NCBI RefSeq assembly: GCF_023618015.1 | Contig: NZ_JAJKBJ010000020.1 | Coordinates: 1-64,000 of the forward strand | DNA: 64,000 nt | Origin: Legionella maioricensis | GTDB taxonomy: Bacteria > Pseudomonadota > Gammaproteobacteria > Legionellales > Legionellaceae | Direction of reading: 5' to 3' | Part shown: one piece after another, positions 1 to 7,650 of the stretch | How the letters are laid out: every line of letters starts with the position of its first letter | Position numbering within the stretch: position 1 is the first letter of the stretch | Notes under the pieces: model-generated | The model's database searches: none | What the model was told of the DNA's origin: nothing | What the model saw: the letters and a program-made list of their open reading frames with translations, nothing else | Made by a program: the position numbers and the translations under genes

Positions 1-76
1 GACGTCGAAAGACTAATTGTCAACATTCTCTAAATAATCCTGAAATTCAATGATAATTTAAATGCTGAATCCAGGA

Positions 77-745
77 TTATTTCTTTTGGCGTCTTTTTAG
101 ACTTTCTGAATAGTCAAAGATTGGAATTTCAATATGGAAAAAAATAGCCAAAAGTCTTGCAACGAAAATACCGGCTAAAGTAACAAGGACATTGATATTT
201 TTGGGAACATCAAAAAAATCAAGGCTAATAAAAAGTAGAGCGCCGGCAAGGGCAACGACGGCATACAATTCTTTTCTTAAGACCAAAGGGATATCATTAC
301 ATAAAATATCTCGCAACATACCACCACAAATACCAGTAATCATTCCACTAATCACTGCTACACTGGGTGACATACCATGAGAGAGAACCTTTTGGGTGCC
401 GATAATAACAAAAGTAGATAATCCCAGAGCATCGAGAACTAAAAAAATCTTCATCACTCTCACTAAGGAATGAGCAATAAATATGGTTAAAAAAGCACAC
501 AAAGAGGTATATAATAAATACTCAGGATGAGCGACCCAGGTAAGAGGATAAGTATTAAACAATACGTCTCTTACGGCACCTCCGCCTAAGGCAGTAATGC
601 ACGCTATAAGCATCACACCAAAAAAGTCCATTTTTTTGCGACCAGCTGCTAAAGCACCCGTTACTGCTTCTACACAAATGCCCATGATAAAAAGATAATG
701 GAGTAACATAAGGTTCATTGCTATTAAAAAAAACAATGATAACAC
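77..745 (-). CDS. TRIC/UPF0126 family membrane protein (YicG/YadS-like)
   Basis: A 222-residue, very hydrophobic protein with about seven predicted membrane segments. It carries the duplicated family signature: GGGAVRDVLF near residue 55 and GGMLRDILCNDIPLVL near residue 140, each a glycine-rich turn followed by R-D. The family is placed with TRIC-like channels, and some members are annotated as glycine transporters; the substrate cannot be told here. The first codon of the open frame is GTG. ATG codons at 718 and 709 (complement) are alternatives, and none has a clear ribosome binding site, so the N-terminus is uncertain. It is transcribed divergently from the small gene at 834, with 88 bases between them. 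Confidence 0.85.
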   Translation of the reverse strand: MLSLFFLIAMNLMLLHYLFIMGICVEAVTGALAAGRKKMDFFGVMLIACITALGGGAVRDVLFNTYPLTWVAHPEYLLYTSLCAFLTIFIAHSLVRVMKIFLVLDALGLSTFVIIGTQKVLSHGMSPSVAVISGMITGICGGMLRDILCNDIPLVLRKELYAVVALAGALLFISLDFFDVPKNINVLVTLAGIFVARLLAIFFHIEIPIFDYSESLKRRQKK

Positions 746-833
746 TATTAAAACAAATGGCGAAATACTGAGCTTCGGCTAGAATTTAATTAATAGATAA
801 TAGATTTGCACGTAATCGTAGCAGGAGTAATAG

Positions 834-1199
834 ATGGCTAGAAACACTGAAAATCAGTCGAAACTATTAATAAATAATATGGATCGTAGTTTACGAGAAA
901 ATATCATTAGACTTGATCAAAAATTGAAAGGTTTACGTGCTGAGATTGATGCTAAATTACAGAACTCATTTGTATATGAAGATAATAACAGTCGCGATGA
1001 GTATGTTAAGAAATTATCTACGGTTTCTAAAGAAGTGACTGCTGCGATTAAAGGAATAGAAACTTTGGTTAATTTAGTGGCCACTGATGAGGATGCTGAA
1101 GAGCAAATTGCATTTCTTCAGGGAGAGGGGATGCAACAATTTAGTGAAATGATAGCCGAGAGTCTGGAAAAAATAACAGAAATTAAAACAAGTTTTTAA
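834..1199 (+). CDS. small acidic helical protein, function unknown
   Basis: A 121-residue protein with no signal peptide, membrane segment or cysteine. It looks entirely alpha-helical, with heptad-like spacing around residues 20-45 (RENIIRLDQKLKGLRAEID) and an acidic stretch near residue 83 (ATDEDAEEQ). An AGGAG ribosome binding site lies 6-7 bases before the ATG, which supports both the gene and its start. I do not recognise the family. It is a single gene that converges on the MFS gene 10 bases downstream. A small coiled-coil adaptor or regulator would fit, but nothing in the sequence assigns a role. Confidence 0.7.
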   Translation: MARNTENQSKLLINNMDRSLRENIIRLDQKLKGLRAEIDAKLQNSFVYEDNNSRDEYVKKLSTVSKEVTAAIKGIETLVNLVATDEDAEEQIAFLQGEGMQQFSEMIAESLEKITEIKTSF

Positions 1200-1209
1200 A
1201 TACTTCATT

Positions 1210-2553
1210 CTAAATCTTTGCCGGCTTTTGATATTGAACAGTAAAAACAGGTTTTTCCTGTTCAAGGGGGGAAATGATGTATTGGTTTTCTCCTTTCCGG
1301 TAACCCCGCGCTAAAATCTTAATATTAATCAGTACTACGGTTGCCAAAAAGATAATGATAATACTGGGCGAACTAGGCATTTGAGTTGTTCTAGCCAGAT
1401 AATCTGATATTAAAGGAGGAAGGCCTGCTGCCAGACTTGCTGCGGTAGAATATACTATGGACAACGCAGTGCAACGGATCTGCAAAGGAAATAATTCAGT
1501 GAGTAGCACGGTTGCAACACTGTAATAGCAAGCACATGGAATGGAGATTATCAATTGCATAGAAATAAAGTATCCCGCATTGCCATAATTAATCACGTGC
1601 ATAAAAGGGTAAGCCAAGATCAGCAATCCGCTACTGGCAAAAATGAGCATTTTAAGCCGGTCTTGACGATCAGAAATCCAACCGAAAACCGGAATAAGCA
1701 AGGTTACAAAGACTAAAGACAATGTATTGGAAGTCATAATCAGTGAACGGGAGATATGGGCATATTGAATTGCATGCAAGGGGATGTATAAATAAAAAAA
1801 GAAGCCGGTTGTAACCGATAAAAAGCTTGAGAAAAAAGCAAAATGGAACATAAAAGGGTGCTTTTTCACGAAGTGTAGCGATTGCTTATAAATATCGAGG
1901 GTGGAGGGCTTTTCTCTATTAGCATAATAAAGGACATAAGCCAGGCTTTCGGGCATTTTTGCTCGAATATAAAATCCAATTAGGGTCGTTACTAAAGCCA
2001 CTAAAAAAGGAATACGCCAAAGATTCTCATATTCTGGGTAAAGATTTGAATAATAATGGATACCTTCTACAATGAGGCAAGCGAGTAAATAACCTGCTTT
2101 TACCCCAACTGAAGACCAGCACCCTCTAAAGCCTCGTTGTTTGCCATCGCCACTTTCCACCAATAACGAAGATGAGTTTAAAAACTCAGAGCCCAGCGCC
2201 ATGCTTTGGATTATTCTTAAAGCTAATAAAAATCCTGCGGCAAACAGGCCAATCTGATCATAGCCCGGAATCACTCCTATTAAGGCTGTGGAAACCCCCA
2301 TAATAATAATTGAAACCATAAGAACATTTTTTCGGCCATATAAGTCTGAAAGTAAACCCAAAATAAAAGCACCTATAGGTTTTGCTAAATAGGCTATGAA
2401 AATAAGAGACAACATCACGGTGGGGTTGTCTTTATTAATTCCCAGAAGGACACGGGATAACTCAGAAGAGAGAAAGTAACAGATGGACATATCATAAGCT
2501 TCTACTATATTACCCATGAGTCCGCCTAATATGGCTTTATTTTGATGTTTCAT
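1210..2553 (-). CDS. MFS transporter, metabolite/proton symporter type
   Basis: About 447 residues with twelve predicted membrane helices. The loop 2-3 signature GLLSDLYGRKNVLM lies near residue 75, and the repeat GWISDRQDRLKML in the second half marks a major facilitator of the metabolite:H+ symporter group (ProP/shikimate-like). The substrate is unknown. I start at the ATG at 2553 (MKHQNKAIL) because the longer frame only adds residues that overlap the previous gene. The start overlaps the stop region of the 187-residue gene by 17 bases, implying translational coupling. It is the last gene of a regulator / 187-aa protein / transporter operon, so it is probably controlled by the XRE protein at 3115-3600. 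Confidence 0.88.
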   Translation of the reverse strand: MKHQNKAILGGLMGNIVEAYDMSICYFLSSELSRVLLGINKDNPTVMLSLIFIAYLAKPIGAFILGLLSDLYGRKNVLMVSIIIMGVSTALIGVIPGYDQIGLFAAGFLLALRIIQSMALGSEFLNSSSLLVESGDGKQRGFRGCWSSVGVKAGYLLACLIVEGIHYYSNLYPEYENLWRIPFLVALVTTLIGFYIRAKMPESLAYVLYYANREKPSTLDIYKQSLHFVKKHPFMFHFAFFSSFLSVTTGFFFYLYIPLHAIQYAHISRSLIMTSNTLSLVFVTLLIPVFGWISDRQDRLKMLIFASSGLLILAYPFMHVINYGNAGYFISMQLIISIPCACYYSVATVLLTELFPLQIRCTALSIVYSTAASLAAGLPPLISDYLARTTQMPSSPSIIIIFLATVVLINIKILARGYRKGENQYIISPLEQEKPVFTVQYQKPAKI

Positions 2554-3100
2554 ATTCAACCTGCTTCGATAATGCTTGGGAGGCCAACATATCACAGTGA
2601 TTAAACAAAGGATTTAACATATTGGAGCAATATTGTCCTATTTGGTAAAACTCTTCTTGTTGAGTCGAGAATAGTTCACGTGTATGCGGGCAGGACTTAT
2701 GACTTGCTAAAGAATAAATAACGCAATGTTCGTCTATCTTTGCAGCAAGGGCTAAACCTATTGGAAAACCATGTTTGATTTGTTTAAGGTAATAAAGCTC
2801 ATCATAACGCGTTGGATTATATAACGTTTGCCAAGGCGCCTGGCTGCATAAATTAAACCATAGAGGGTTATAAGATAAATCGTAACGCCAGAGAGAACTA
2901 TTAAATAAATTAAACTCCATGGAAGGAGTAGAGGAAAAAGTGAGTATCTGGTTATTGGTATTGATGCGCGTTAAAGCCATATGATGAATTTCATGTATTC
3001 CTAGTATATCTCTGAATACAGTTGAAACTTTGCTTTTGAAGGCAAAAAGAAGCTCCAAAAACTGGGGATGTGGCATTAAATCATTATGGTTATATTCCAT
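2537..3100 (-). CDS. hypothetical protein, possible ligand-sensing domain
   Basis: A 187-residue soluble protein that I do not recognise with confidence. It is rich in aromatic residues, and its alpha/beta pattern (FRDILGIHEIHHMALTRI, then a WRYDLSYNPLWF segment) vaguely recalls the N-terminal ligand-binding half of LuxR-type regulators, but no helix-turn-helix follows. It sits 14 bases after the XRE regulator stop and overlaps the MFS start, so it belongs to that operon. A role as sensor or co-regulator for the transporter is inference only. Confidence 0.65.
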   Translation of the reverse strand: MEYNHNDLMPHPQFLELLFAFKSKVSTVFRDILGIHEIHHMALTRINTNNQILTFSSTPSMEFNLFNSSLWRYDLSYNPLWFNLCSQAPWQTLYNPTRYDELYYLKQIKHGFPIGLALAAKIDEHCVIYSLASHKSCPHTRELFSTQQEEFYQIGQYCSNMLNPLFNHCDMLASQALSKQVEYETSK

Positions 3101-3114
3101 GACTCGTTTTTGTC

Positions 3115-3600
3115 CTACGTTCCATGCGGATGGCTAAAATGCTTCACTGAAGATAAAGCCAAGTCTATAATTTTTTTAGACTGCTCTTCGTTTGCATTGA
3201 TTAGACTGATGTCATTAATCAATTCCATCAAAAAGTCAGGCACCTCTTGTTCCTTAAGTTCGCCATTATATAGACAAGCTGCTCTTGTGAAAATATAGTG
3301 AAGTAAATTTTTGCTTATTGTGATTTTATTTTGCGAAGTACTTTGATCATTATGAGCATCACCAAATAATAACCAGCCGGGAGAAACCTGTAGTTTCGCA
3401 GCAATCTCCATTAATTTAATGGGCTCGGGTATGGCTTCCCCGCGAAGATATTTTCGACAAATCTGCGCTGAATACCCGGTTATCTCTGCCAATTTGTGAA
3501 TGCATACTCCAGAAGCAGAGCGTTGCGAATTAAATCCCACGGCAATCATTGCATCACGAAGACGATAAGCAAACTGTTTGGTTAAGTTAACTTTTTCCAT
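3115..3600 (-). CDS. XRE-family helix-turn-helix transcriptional regulator
   Basis: About 161 residues. The N-terminal half is a Cro/CI-type HTH: IHKLAEITGYSAQICRKYL near residues 33-51 contains the two helices and the glycine turn, and LQVSPGWLLFGD near residue 69 is the typical end of the domain. The C-terminal half is helical and may dimerise. I use the ATG at 3600 (MEKVNLTKQF); the open frame extends 22 codons further up without a good start. Upstream on the minus strand is a plausible sigma-70 promoter (TTGCAG at 3661-3666, TACACT at 3638-3643, complement, 17-bp spacer). A perfect palindrome just beyond it is a likely operator. It is the first gene of the operon with the 187-aa protein and the MFS transporter. 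Confidence 0.88.
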   Translation of the reverse strand: MEKVNLTKQFAYRLRDAMIAVGFNSQRSASGVCIHKLAEITGYSAQICRKYLRGEAIPEPIKLMEIAAKLQVSPGWLLFGDAHNDQSTSQNKITISKNLLHYIFTRAACLYNGELKEQEVPDFLMELINDISLINANEEQSKKIIDLALSSVKHFSHPHGT

Positions 3601-3637
3601 GGAGATACAAACAACCTGAATGCTGAGAACTTGGTAG

Positions 3638-3666
3638 AGTGTAACAAAGGGAGAAAAAACCTGCAA
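3638..3666 (-). promoter_or_regulatory. predicted sigma-70 promoter of the XRE-MFS operon
   Basis: On the minus strand TTGCAG (complement of 3661-3666) and TACACT (complement of 3638-3643) are separated by 17 bp, 38 bp upstream of the regulator ATG. Both hexamers match the consensus in 4 of 6 positions. Confidence 0.5.
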
Positions 3667-3679
3667 ATAAAGGCATTTT

Positions 3680-3696
3680 GGAAACTTAAAGTTTCC
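3680..3696. promoter_or_regulatory. palindromic operator GGAAAC-TTAAA-GTTTCC
   Basis: A perfect 6-bp inverted repeat around a 5-bp centre. It is almost equidistant from the minus promoter -35 box (13 bp) and the divergent plus promoter -35 box (15 bp). Further GGAAAC boxes lie at 3720-3725, between the plus -35 and -10 boxes, and at 3756-3767 (GAAAC-G-GTTTC), just downstream of the expected start. The repetition suggests operator sites for the adjacent XRE regulator. Confidence 0.6.
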
Positions 3697-3711
3697 TTTT
3701 GAAATTAATTG

Positions 3712-3739
3712 TTGACAATGGAAACTGATTTAGTATAAT
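3712..3739 (+). promoter_or_regulatory. strong sigma-70 promoter driving a non-coding region
   Basis: TTGACA (3712-3717, perfect) and TATAAT (3734-3739, perfect) are 16 bp apart. No protein gene of normal size follows on the plus strand for 1.6 kb, so the promoter probably makes a short RNA ending at the hairpin at 3876-3904. Confidence 0.7.
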
Positions 3740-3746
3740 TTTTAGC

Positions 3747-3912
3747 GAAACGAAAGGAAACGGTTTCAAAACGTCCAAACACGGAAGCTGGTGATACGCG
3801 ATGGAACAGGTATCACCTCAAAGTCCAACAAGAGGAAAAGTGGCATAACCATAGCAGCTTGCCTCGCAATATTATGGTCTGAATAGATCCCCTCTGTTCA
3901 GACCTTTCTATT
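3747..3912 (+). ncRNA. predicted structured small RNA ending at an intrinsic terminator
   Basis: The start is inferred from the promoter at 3712-3739; no transcript data are available. Three inverted repeats are visible. Arms 3790-3797 and 3810-3817 (GGTGATAC/GTATCACC) enclose a 12-nt loop. Arms 3848-3853 and 3873-3878 (ACCATA/TATGGT) form a second stem. Arms 3876-3883 and 3897-3904 (GGTCTGAA/TTCAGACC) form a third, followed by TTTCTATT, like a terminator. The second and third stems share bases 3876-3878 and cannot both form fully. A 15-codon frame (3801-3848, MEQVSPQSPTRGKVA) lies inside, starting in the loop of the first hairpin. It may be a regulatory RNA, a leader peptide transcript or a small-protein gene; I do not recognise a known RNA family. 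Confidence 0.5.
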
Positions 3913-4121
3913 AGTTTTGCTGTTTATTGAGTAGTTTAATGGGCTGGAATAAGACTCATAAGCTATTTTAATTAAAGCCATGCCCTAATGGTCTGAGGGT
4001 GTTTGGCTTAATCTCTCATAGTAATGTCTTCATCCTTATAGAATGTCTTAATTACATTGCTTTTCTAATTGGCTAAATATGAAAATGAGGCTAATTATAG
4101 CCTCACTAGTTTTGATGAGTT
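3913..4121. other. intergenic, no feature seen
   Basis: AT-rich sequence between the predicted RNA and the stop of the 336-residue gene. I see no open frame, repeat or clear terminator. Confidence 0.5.
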
Positions 4122-5132
4122 TTAATTGGAAGGAGACATGTTATCTCTGAGATTTTGCTCTATATCTTCTACCTCTGGTACTAAAGAGGCCTTGGCTTTA
4201 GAGAATAAAGTAAAATTAGAGCGAGTTGCGGAGTTAGTTGCAGAAATCACCGCATTTACCAGGGACTTTAATAAATTGGTGAGATAGTCACCCCAGCCCA
4301 ACTCCTTTTCCAGTAATGGTTTTGCTTCTTCTATTGCAGCGCTGCAGCTTGTAATAAAGAGTTCTTTCGCTTCCTTGGTGGGTTGGCCATCGAGGTAGAT
4401 GTCTACGGCTTCTCTCAGCTTCGTTTTCAATTTTTCAGCTACTAATATAGTACCTTCGTTACCGCTTACTTGGGTAATTTTATTCGAAAAATCTTGTAAT
4501 ATTGCTTTTAAGAAGATTTTCTCATCTTCAGAAGATTTTTTTACTTTTCGGGTATCAATTTCAAATTCCAAGTACCCCTGGCGATCTCTTGGCACACTAA
4601 AATGTGAACGGTCTGGAGAAGGAAGTGTTGGTGGTTCAAAATCATTGTCCAGTTGTTTTGCATATTCAAAATATACAGCTAAAGTTTTTGGGACACATGA
4701 AGACATCATAAATAAAGGACTTTTGGCTGCTCGTTTAATAACAGGGATAGCTATTGGCCAAAAGCTATCAAGATCGCCAATTGCTGCGTCTACTCCCTGA
4801 TCGTAATCACCAAACCATTTAGCCCTTTCCTCTCTGTATTGTTTGAATTTGTCTTCACCAACATTCTCTGCAAAGATAATCCGATATTTAGCGTCTTCAA
4901 GAGCAAGTGCCATATTCAATGTCCCTCTAATAATTTGCTCTAAACTTAATGTAGGGCATACCTCGGGATGGTTAAGGAGGTATTTAGCGACAGCTAATAC
5001 TTGCGAATTCGTTTCTGTTCCATGTTTGCTTGAATGTATATCATCGGTAAGCGCGGTGATAAAACGTTCGGTAAATTCTCTATCTAGCGCGATGCGGTTA
5101 GTGTTTTCAGAGTGTGACATAATGTTGCTCAT
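4122..5132 (-). CDS. hypothetical protein, possible Dot/Icm effector
   Basis: A 336-residue soluble protein that I do not recognise. No signal peptide or membrane segment is seen. The N-terminal part is helical (residues 15-95). The middle has a small-residue helix (FWPIAIPVIKRAAKSPLFMM near residue 125) and a proline-rich hinge FEPPTLPSPDRSHF near 168. The C-terminal half is charged and helical, with NLLKSLVNAVISATNSATRSNF near residue 286, and it ends in an acidic tail (EVEDIEQNLRDNMSPSN). That tail resembles the acidic C-terminal translocation signals of many Dot/Icm substrates, which is suggestive only. Starts at 5132 and 5120 are both possible. The gene stands alone between non-coding stretches, as Legionella accessory effector genes often do. 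Confidence 0.65.
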   Translation of the reverse strand: MSNIMSHSENTNRIALDREFTERFITALTDDIHSSKHGTETNSQVLAVAKYLLNHPEVCPTLSLEQIIRGTLNMALALEDAKYRIIFAENVGEDKFKQYREERAKWFGDYDQGVDAAIGDLDSFWPIAIPVIKRAAKSPLFMMSSCVPKTLAVYFEYAKQLDNDFEPPTLPSPDRSHFSVPRDRQGYLEFEIDTRKVKKSSEDEKIFLKAILQDFSNKITQVSGNEGTILVAEKLKTKLREAVDIYLDGQPTKEAKELFITSCSAAIEEAKPLLEKELGWGDYLTNLLKSLVNAVISATNSATRSNFTLFSKAKASLVPEVEDIEQNLRDNMSPSN

Positions 5133-5334
5133 GATGATTAATTACCATGAAGTGTATATTTTTTCGATAAAAAGATCAAATAATGGAACGTGATTCATAT
5201 TGGCATTTCTCTTATTTATTTGATTTTTATTCAGGCACCAGTCCGGCTCAGAAGGGGCTTAAGCGTTAACGTGATTGATGAGAATCAAAATAGGAAATCT
5301 TTGCTTAAAGAATTTGGTTTTCTTTGCCGATGTG

Positions 5335-5371
5335 TATAATGAATTCTGACTAATTAGATTTCAGGGAGAAT
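5335..5371 (+). promoter_or_regulatory. -10 box and ribosome binding site of the lactone-oxidase-like gene
   Basis: TATAAT at 5335-5340 is a perfect -10 box; the -35 region (TTTGGT, 5313-5318) is weak. AGGGAG lies a few bases before the ATG at 5376. Unlike the effector genes at 17823 and 19659, no tandem TTAAT element is present. Confidence 0.4.
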
Positions 5372-5375
5372 TCTA

Positions 5376-7538
5376 ATGGCGTTAACCCCTAAACAGCAAA
5401 ACAAAATTGTTCGCTTGATAACAGACAATAATCTTGATATCGATTACAGCGAAAATACTGAATGGAGCAATTTCTGTAAAACCGTCAATCTTTCAGATGT
5501 TCTGGTGCTGAAAGTTTATAATTTGGAATCGGCACAAGCGGTCATTAAGAAAATTTATGAGCTTAATCAGCAAAAAAATCCTGAAGATCGTATTACCTGC
5601 CGTGTGGCTGCTGGTGGGAAGGATGAGGAAGATTACAGATCATCAGAGTTATTGGAAACTGATAATGAAAAATACAATAAGTCATTTTCCCTAACCGATC
5701 TGGTTAGTGCTGATATTGTGATTAACCTTGTTCTTGCTAATGATGTTGACGCCATCCAGCAAGTAGATGCCACTACTGTAAAAATAATACCCGGTCCTCA
5801 AATCAAGGCATTTGATGAAATACTGGACAGAACATTCAAATTGGCCACTCAAAATCCCCCCAGTCTTATTAATCGTGTAACTCCTTTCGGTCTTGCCGCA
5901 GTGGGGGGGCACGGAACTGATATGCGCAATGGCGGATATGCTGATAATATAAAATCAATCACTTTCCTGTTAATGGATGGGAAGCTTAAAAAAATCGATA
6001 GAACTACCAATCCAGAGGATTTTGATACCATTGTTTCGGCACATTTAGGTCTTTTCGGTATCGTTGTTGAGATGGAGCTGGAATGTAAACCCGCTGAGAA
6101 ACTGGAGTGCGTCCAGACAGCAATGAGCCTTCCTGAGTTCATTGACGCGGTAAAAACGGGCAAATTGCCTCGTAAAGAATACCCTATGTTCAGTGTTTAT
6201 TATGCACCGACCTACGAGCATGATCTCACTAATACTGAAATCAAAAATATAAAAGTTATGGAGTACCGATCAGTCCCTTTAAATTCCGAAGACAGGAATA
6301 TTGATGTCCTGGCGAGACAAATGGAACAAGATTTGGAAGTCGAAATAGAAGAGGGTTTAAAAGTTACGGATATTTTGGCTCTATTTCCTCAATTAGTTCC
6401 TGCTTATATGAAATATGTGGTAACCCGTTTCGCAATAGGGCGGGGGCAGGTCATATCCGTTGGCCCTGCACCAGATATCTACCATTATCAAGTGAGCTAT
6501 CCTTGGGACATCAATGATTTTGATTGCTTGTTTCCAGTCAGCGATAATTTTCAAGAGATGATTGATTCCTTTATAAAAGTGGCTAAAGAAACCCAGAAAG
6601 CAAAAGATAAAGGAGAGGCGCCGGTGACCTTTGGTGCTTATGCCAGAGTGTTTCTTAATAAGGATTACCCCTTTAGTATCGCTCCAGGTACTCATCACAA
6701 TAAGAAAAGATTTACCTGTGGATTTGATGTGGTTTCCAGTCCTGGTGCGGTAGGTTTTGAAGCGTTTCGCGATAAAATGGTTCATTATTTTATTAGAAAA
6801 TTCAAAGCCAAACTCCATTGGGGAAAATATGTTCCCCTTGATAAAGGCATAGATTATGAAGAGATGTATGGTGATGATTTAATTAAATATAGAAAGGTTG
6901 TAAAAAATTGGCATATTCAAAATAAACTGGATATTAGACGGTCGCCATTTCTGACAGAATTTCCCTGTAAAGTTTTAGGATTGGATGAATATATTCCAGC
7001 AGCCCGGTTTCAGAAAGTGCAGATTTTTTCAATGGCCTCTTCCTCCTCGGAAACTATTATTGATCGAGTCGCAGCGTTAGCTAAATTTATGAGCTGGATT
7101 GAAGGCCAGGAAATACAGGATGCACACACCCAAAACTTATGGAGACGTGTTCAGGATGTTCATGATAAGGAAACCAATCAAGCTTATTATCGCACCATAG
7201 AACGTTTGGAAGACTATGGTGAAATAGGCAATAGAATGATTGACATGATGAGCAGACTAAAAGAAGGTCAGGAAAATTACTGGAATCCTTATTGGATGAA
7301 TAGTGGCACCAAACTTAAAAACATCATAGCCGAATTTGAAGCGCTTCCGCCGACAGTCTTGCTTGATGAAGTACTCAATGATAAAGAGTCCAATCTTTAT
7401 AAAGCGGTTAACCAGCCACGGATTAGTGCATTAACCTTTTTAGGTGCTTTCGGCATTAATCGAACTAAGTCAGTACAGATGGTTGAGGAGAACACTTTCG
7501 CTGATGATTCAGATGACGATATAGGTTATCCTTATTGA
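5376..7538 (+). CDS. FAD-linked sugar-lactone-oxidase-like protein with effector C-terminal module
   Basis: A 720-residue protein. Residues about 30-230 look like a PCMH-type FAD-binding domain (VLKVYNLESAQAVIKKIY, then AAVGGHGTDMRNGGYADNI near residue 173 as the flavin-contacting glycine/histidine segment). Residues about 420-560 resemble the C-terminal domain of aldonolactone oxidases (GULO/ALO type), including KLHWGKYVPLDKG near residue 486, which matches the HWGK element of that family. Oxidation of a sugar lactone or related alcohol is therefore likely, but the substrate is unknown. After a linker, residues about 605-710 form a separate module (GQENYWNPYWMNSGTKL) that recurs in the ankyrin protein at 17823, and the protein ends in an acidic tail (DDSDDDIGYPY). 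No signal peptide is present. The architecture suggests a Dot/Icm-delivered enzyme; translocation is inferred. Confidence 0.75.
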   Translation: MALTPKQQNKIVRLITDNNLDIDYSENTEWSNFCKTVNLSDVLVLKVYNLESAQAVIKKIYELNQQKNPEDRITCRVAAGGKDEEDYRSSELLETDNEKYNKSFSLTDLVSADIVINLVLANDVDAIQQVDATTVKIIPGPQIKAFDEILDRTFKLATQNPPSLINRVTPFGLAAVGGHGTDMRNGGYADNIKSITFLLMDGKLKKIDRTTNPEDFDTIVSAHLGLFGIVVEMELECKPAEKLECVQTAMSLPEFIDAVKTGKLPRKEYPMFSVYYAPTYEHDLTNTEIKNIKVMEYRSVPLNSEDRNIDVLARQMEQDLEVEIEEGLKVTDILALFPQLVPAYMKYVVTRFAIGRGQVISVGPAPDIYHYQVSYPWDINDFDCLFPVSDNFQEMIDSFIKVAKETQKAKDKGEAPVTFGAYARVFLNKDYPFSIAPGTHHNKKRFTCGFDVVSSPGAVGFEAFRDKMVHYFIRKFKAKLHWGKYVPLDKGIDYEEMYGDDLIKYRKVVKNWHIQNKLDIRRSPFLTEFPCKVLGLDEYIPAARFQKVQIFSMASSSSETIIDRVAALAKFMSWIEGQEIQDAHTQNLWRRVQDVHDKETNQAYYRTIERLEDYGEIGNRMIDMMSRLKEGQENYWNPYWMNSGTKLKNIIAEFEALPPTVLLDEVLNDKESNLYKAVNQPRISALTFLGAFGINRTKSVQMVEENTFADDSDDDIGYPY

Positions 7539-7550
7539 AGAGGGTTATGG

Positions 7551-7587
7551 CAATTAGATTTAAGCTTTTAAGGCTTAAATCTAATTG
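7551..7587. terminator. 15-bp perfect inverted repeat after the lactone-oxidase-like gene
   Basis: Arms CAATTAGATTTAAGC (7551-7565) and its exact complement (7573-7587) flank a 7-nt loop, 13 bases after the stop codon. No uridine run follows, so this may be a stabilising or atypical terminator hairpin. Confidence 0.45.
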
Positions 7588-7650
7588 ATAGAGCAAGAGG
7601 ATAAAGTTTAAATAGTATCGTTTTCTAACAAGTGGTGTTCAGGAAAGAAA

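Noticed and set aside
2537-3100. LuxR-type quorum regulator
   Set aside because: No C-terminal helix-turn-helix, and the N-terminal similarity is too weak to name.
3747-3912. Identification of the predicted RNA as RsmY or RsmZ
   Set aside because: GGA triplets are present, but the LetA-type upstream site is not; the upstream palindrome has a different sequence.
4399-4800. 133-codon plus-strand frame inside the 336-residue gene
   Set aside because: It is antisense to a better-supported gene, has no ribosome binding site and looks like a codon-bias shadow.
5308-5340. PmrA-type tandem TTAAT element before the lactone-oxidase-like gene
   Set aside because: The -10 box is good, but no TTAAT repeat lies at the right distance, so regulation by PmrA is not claimed for this gene.
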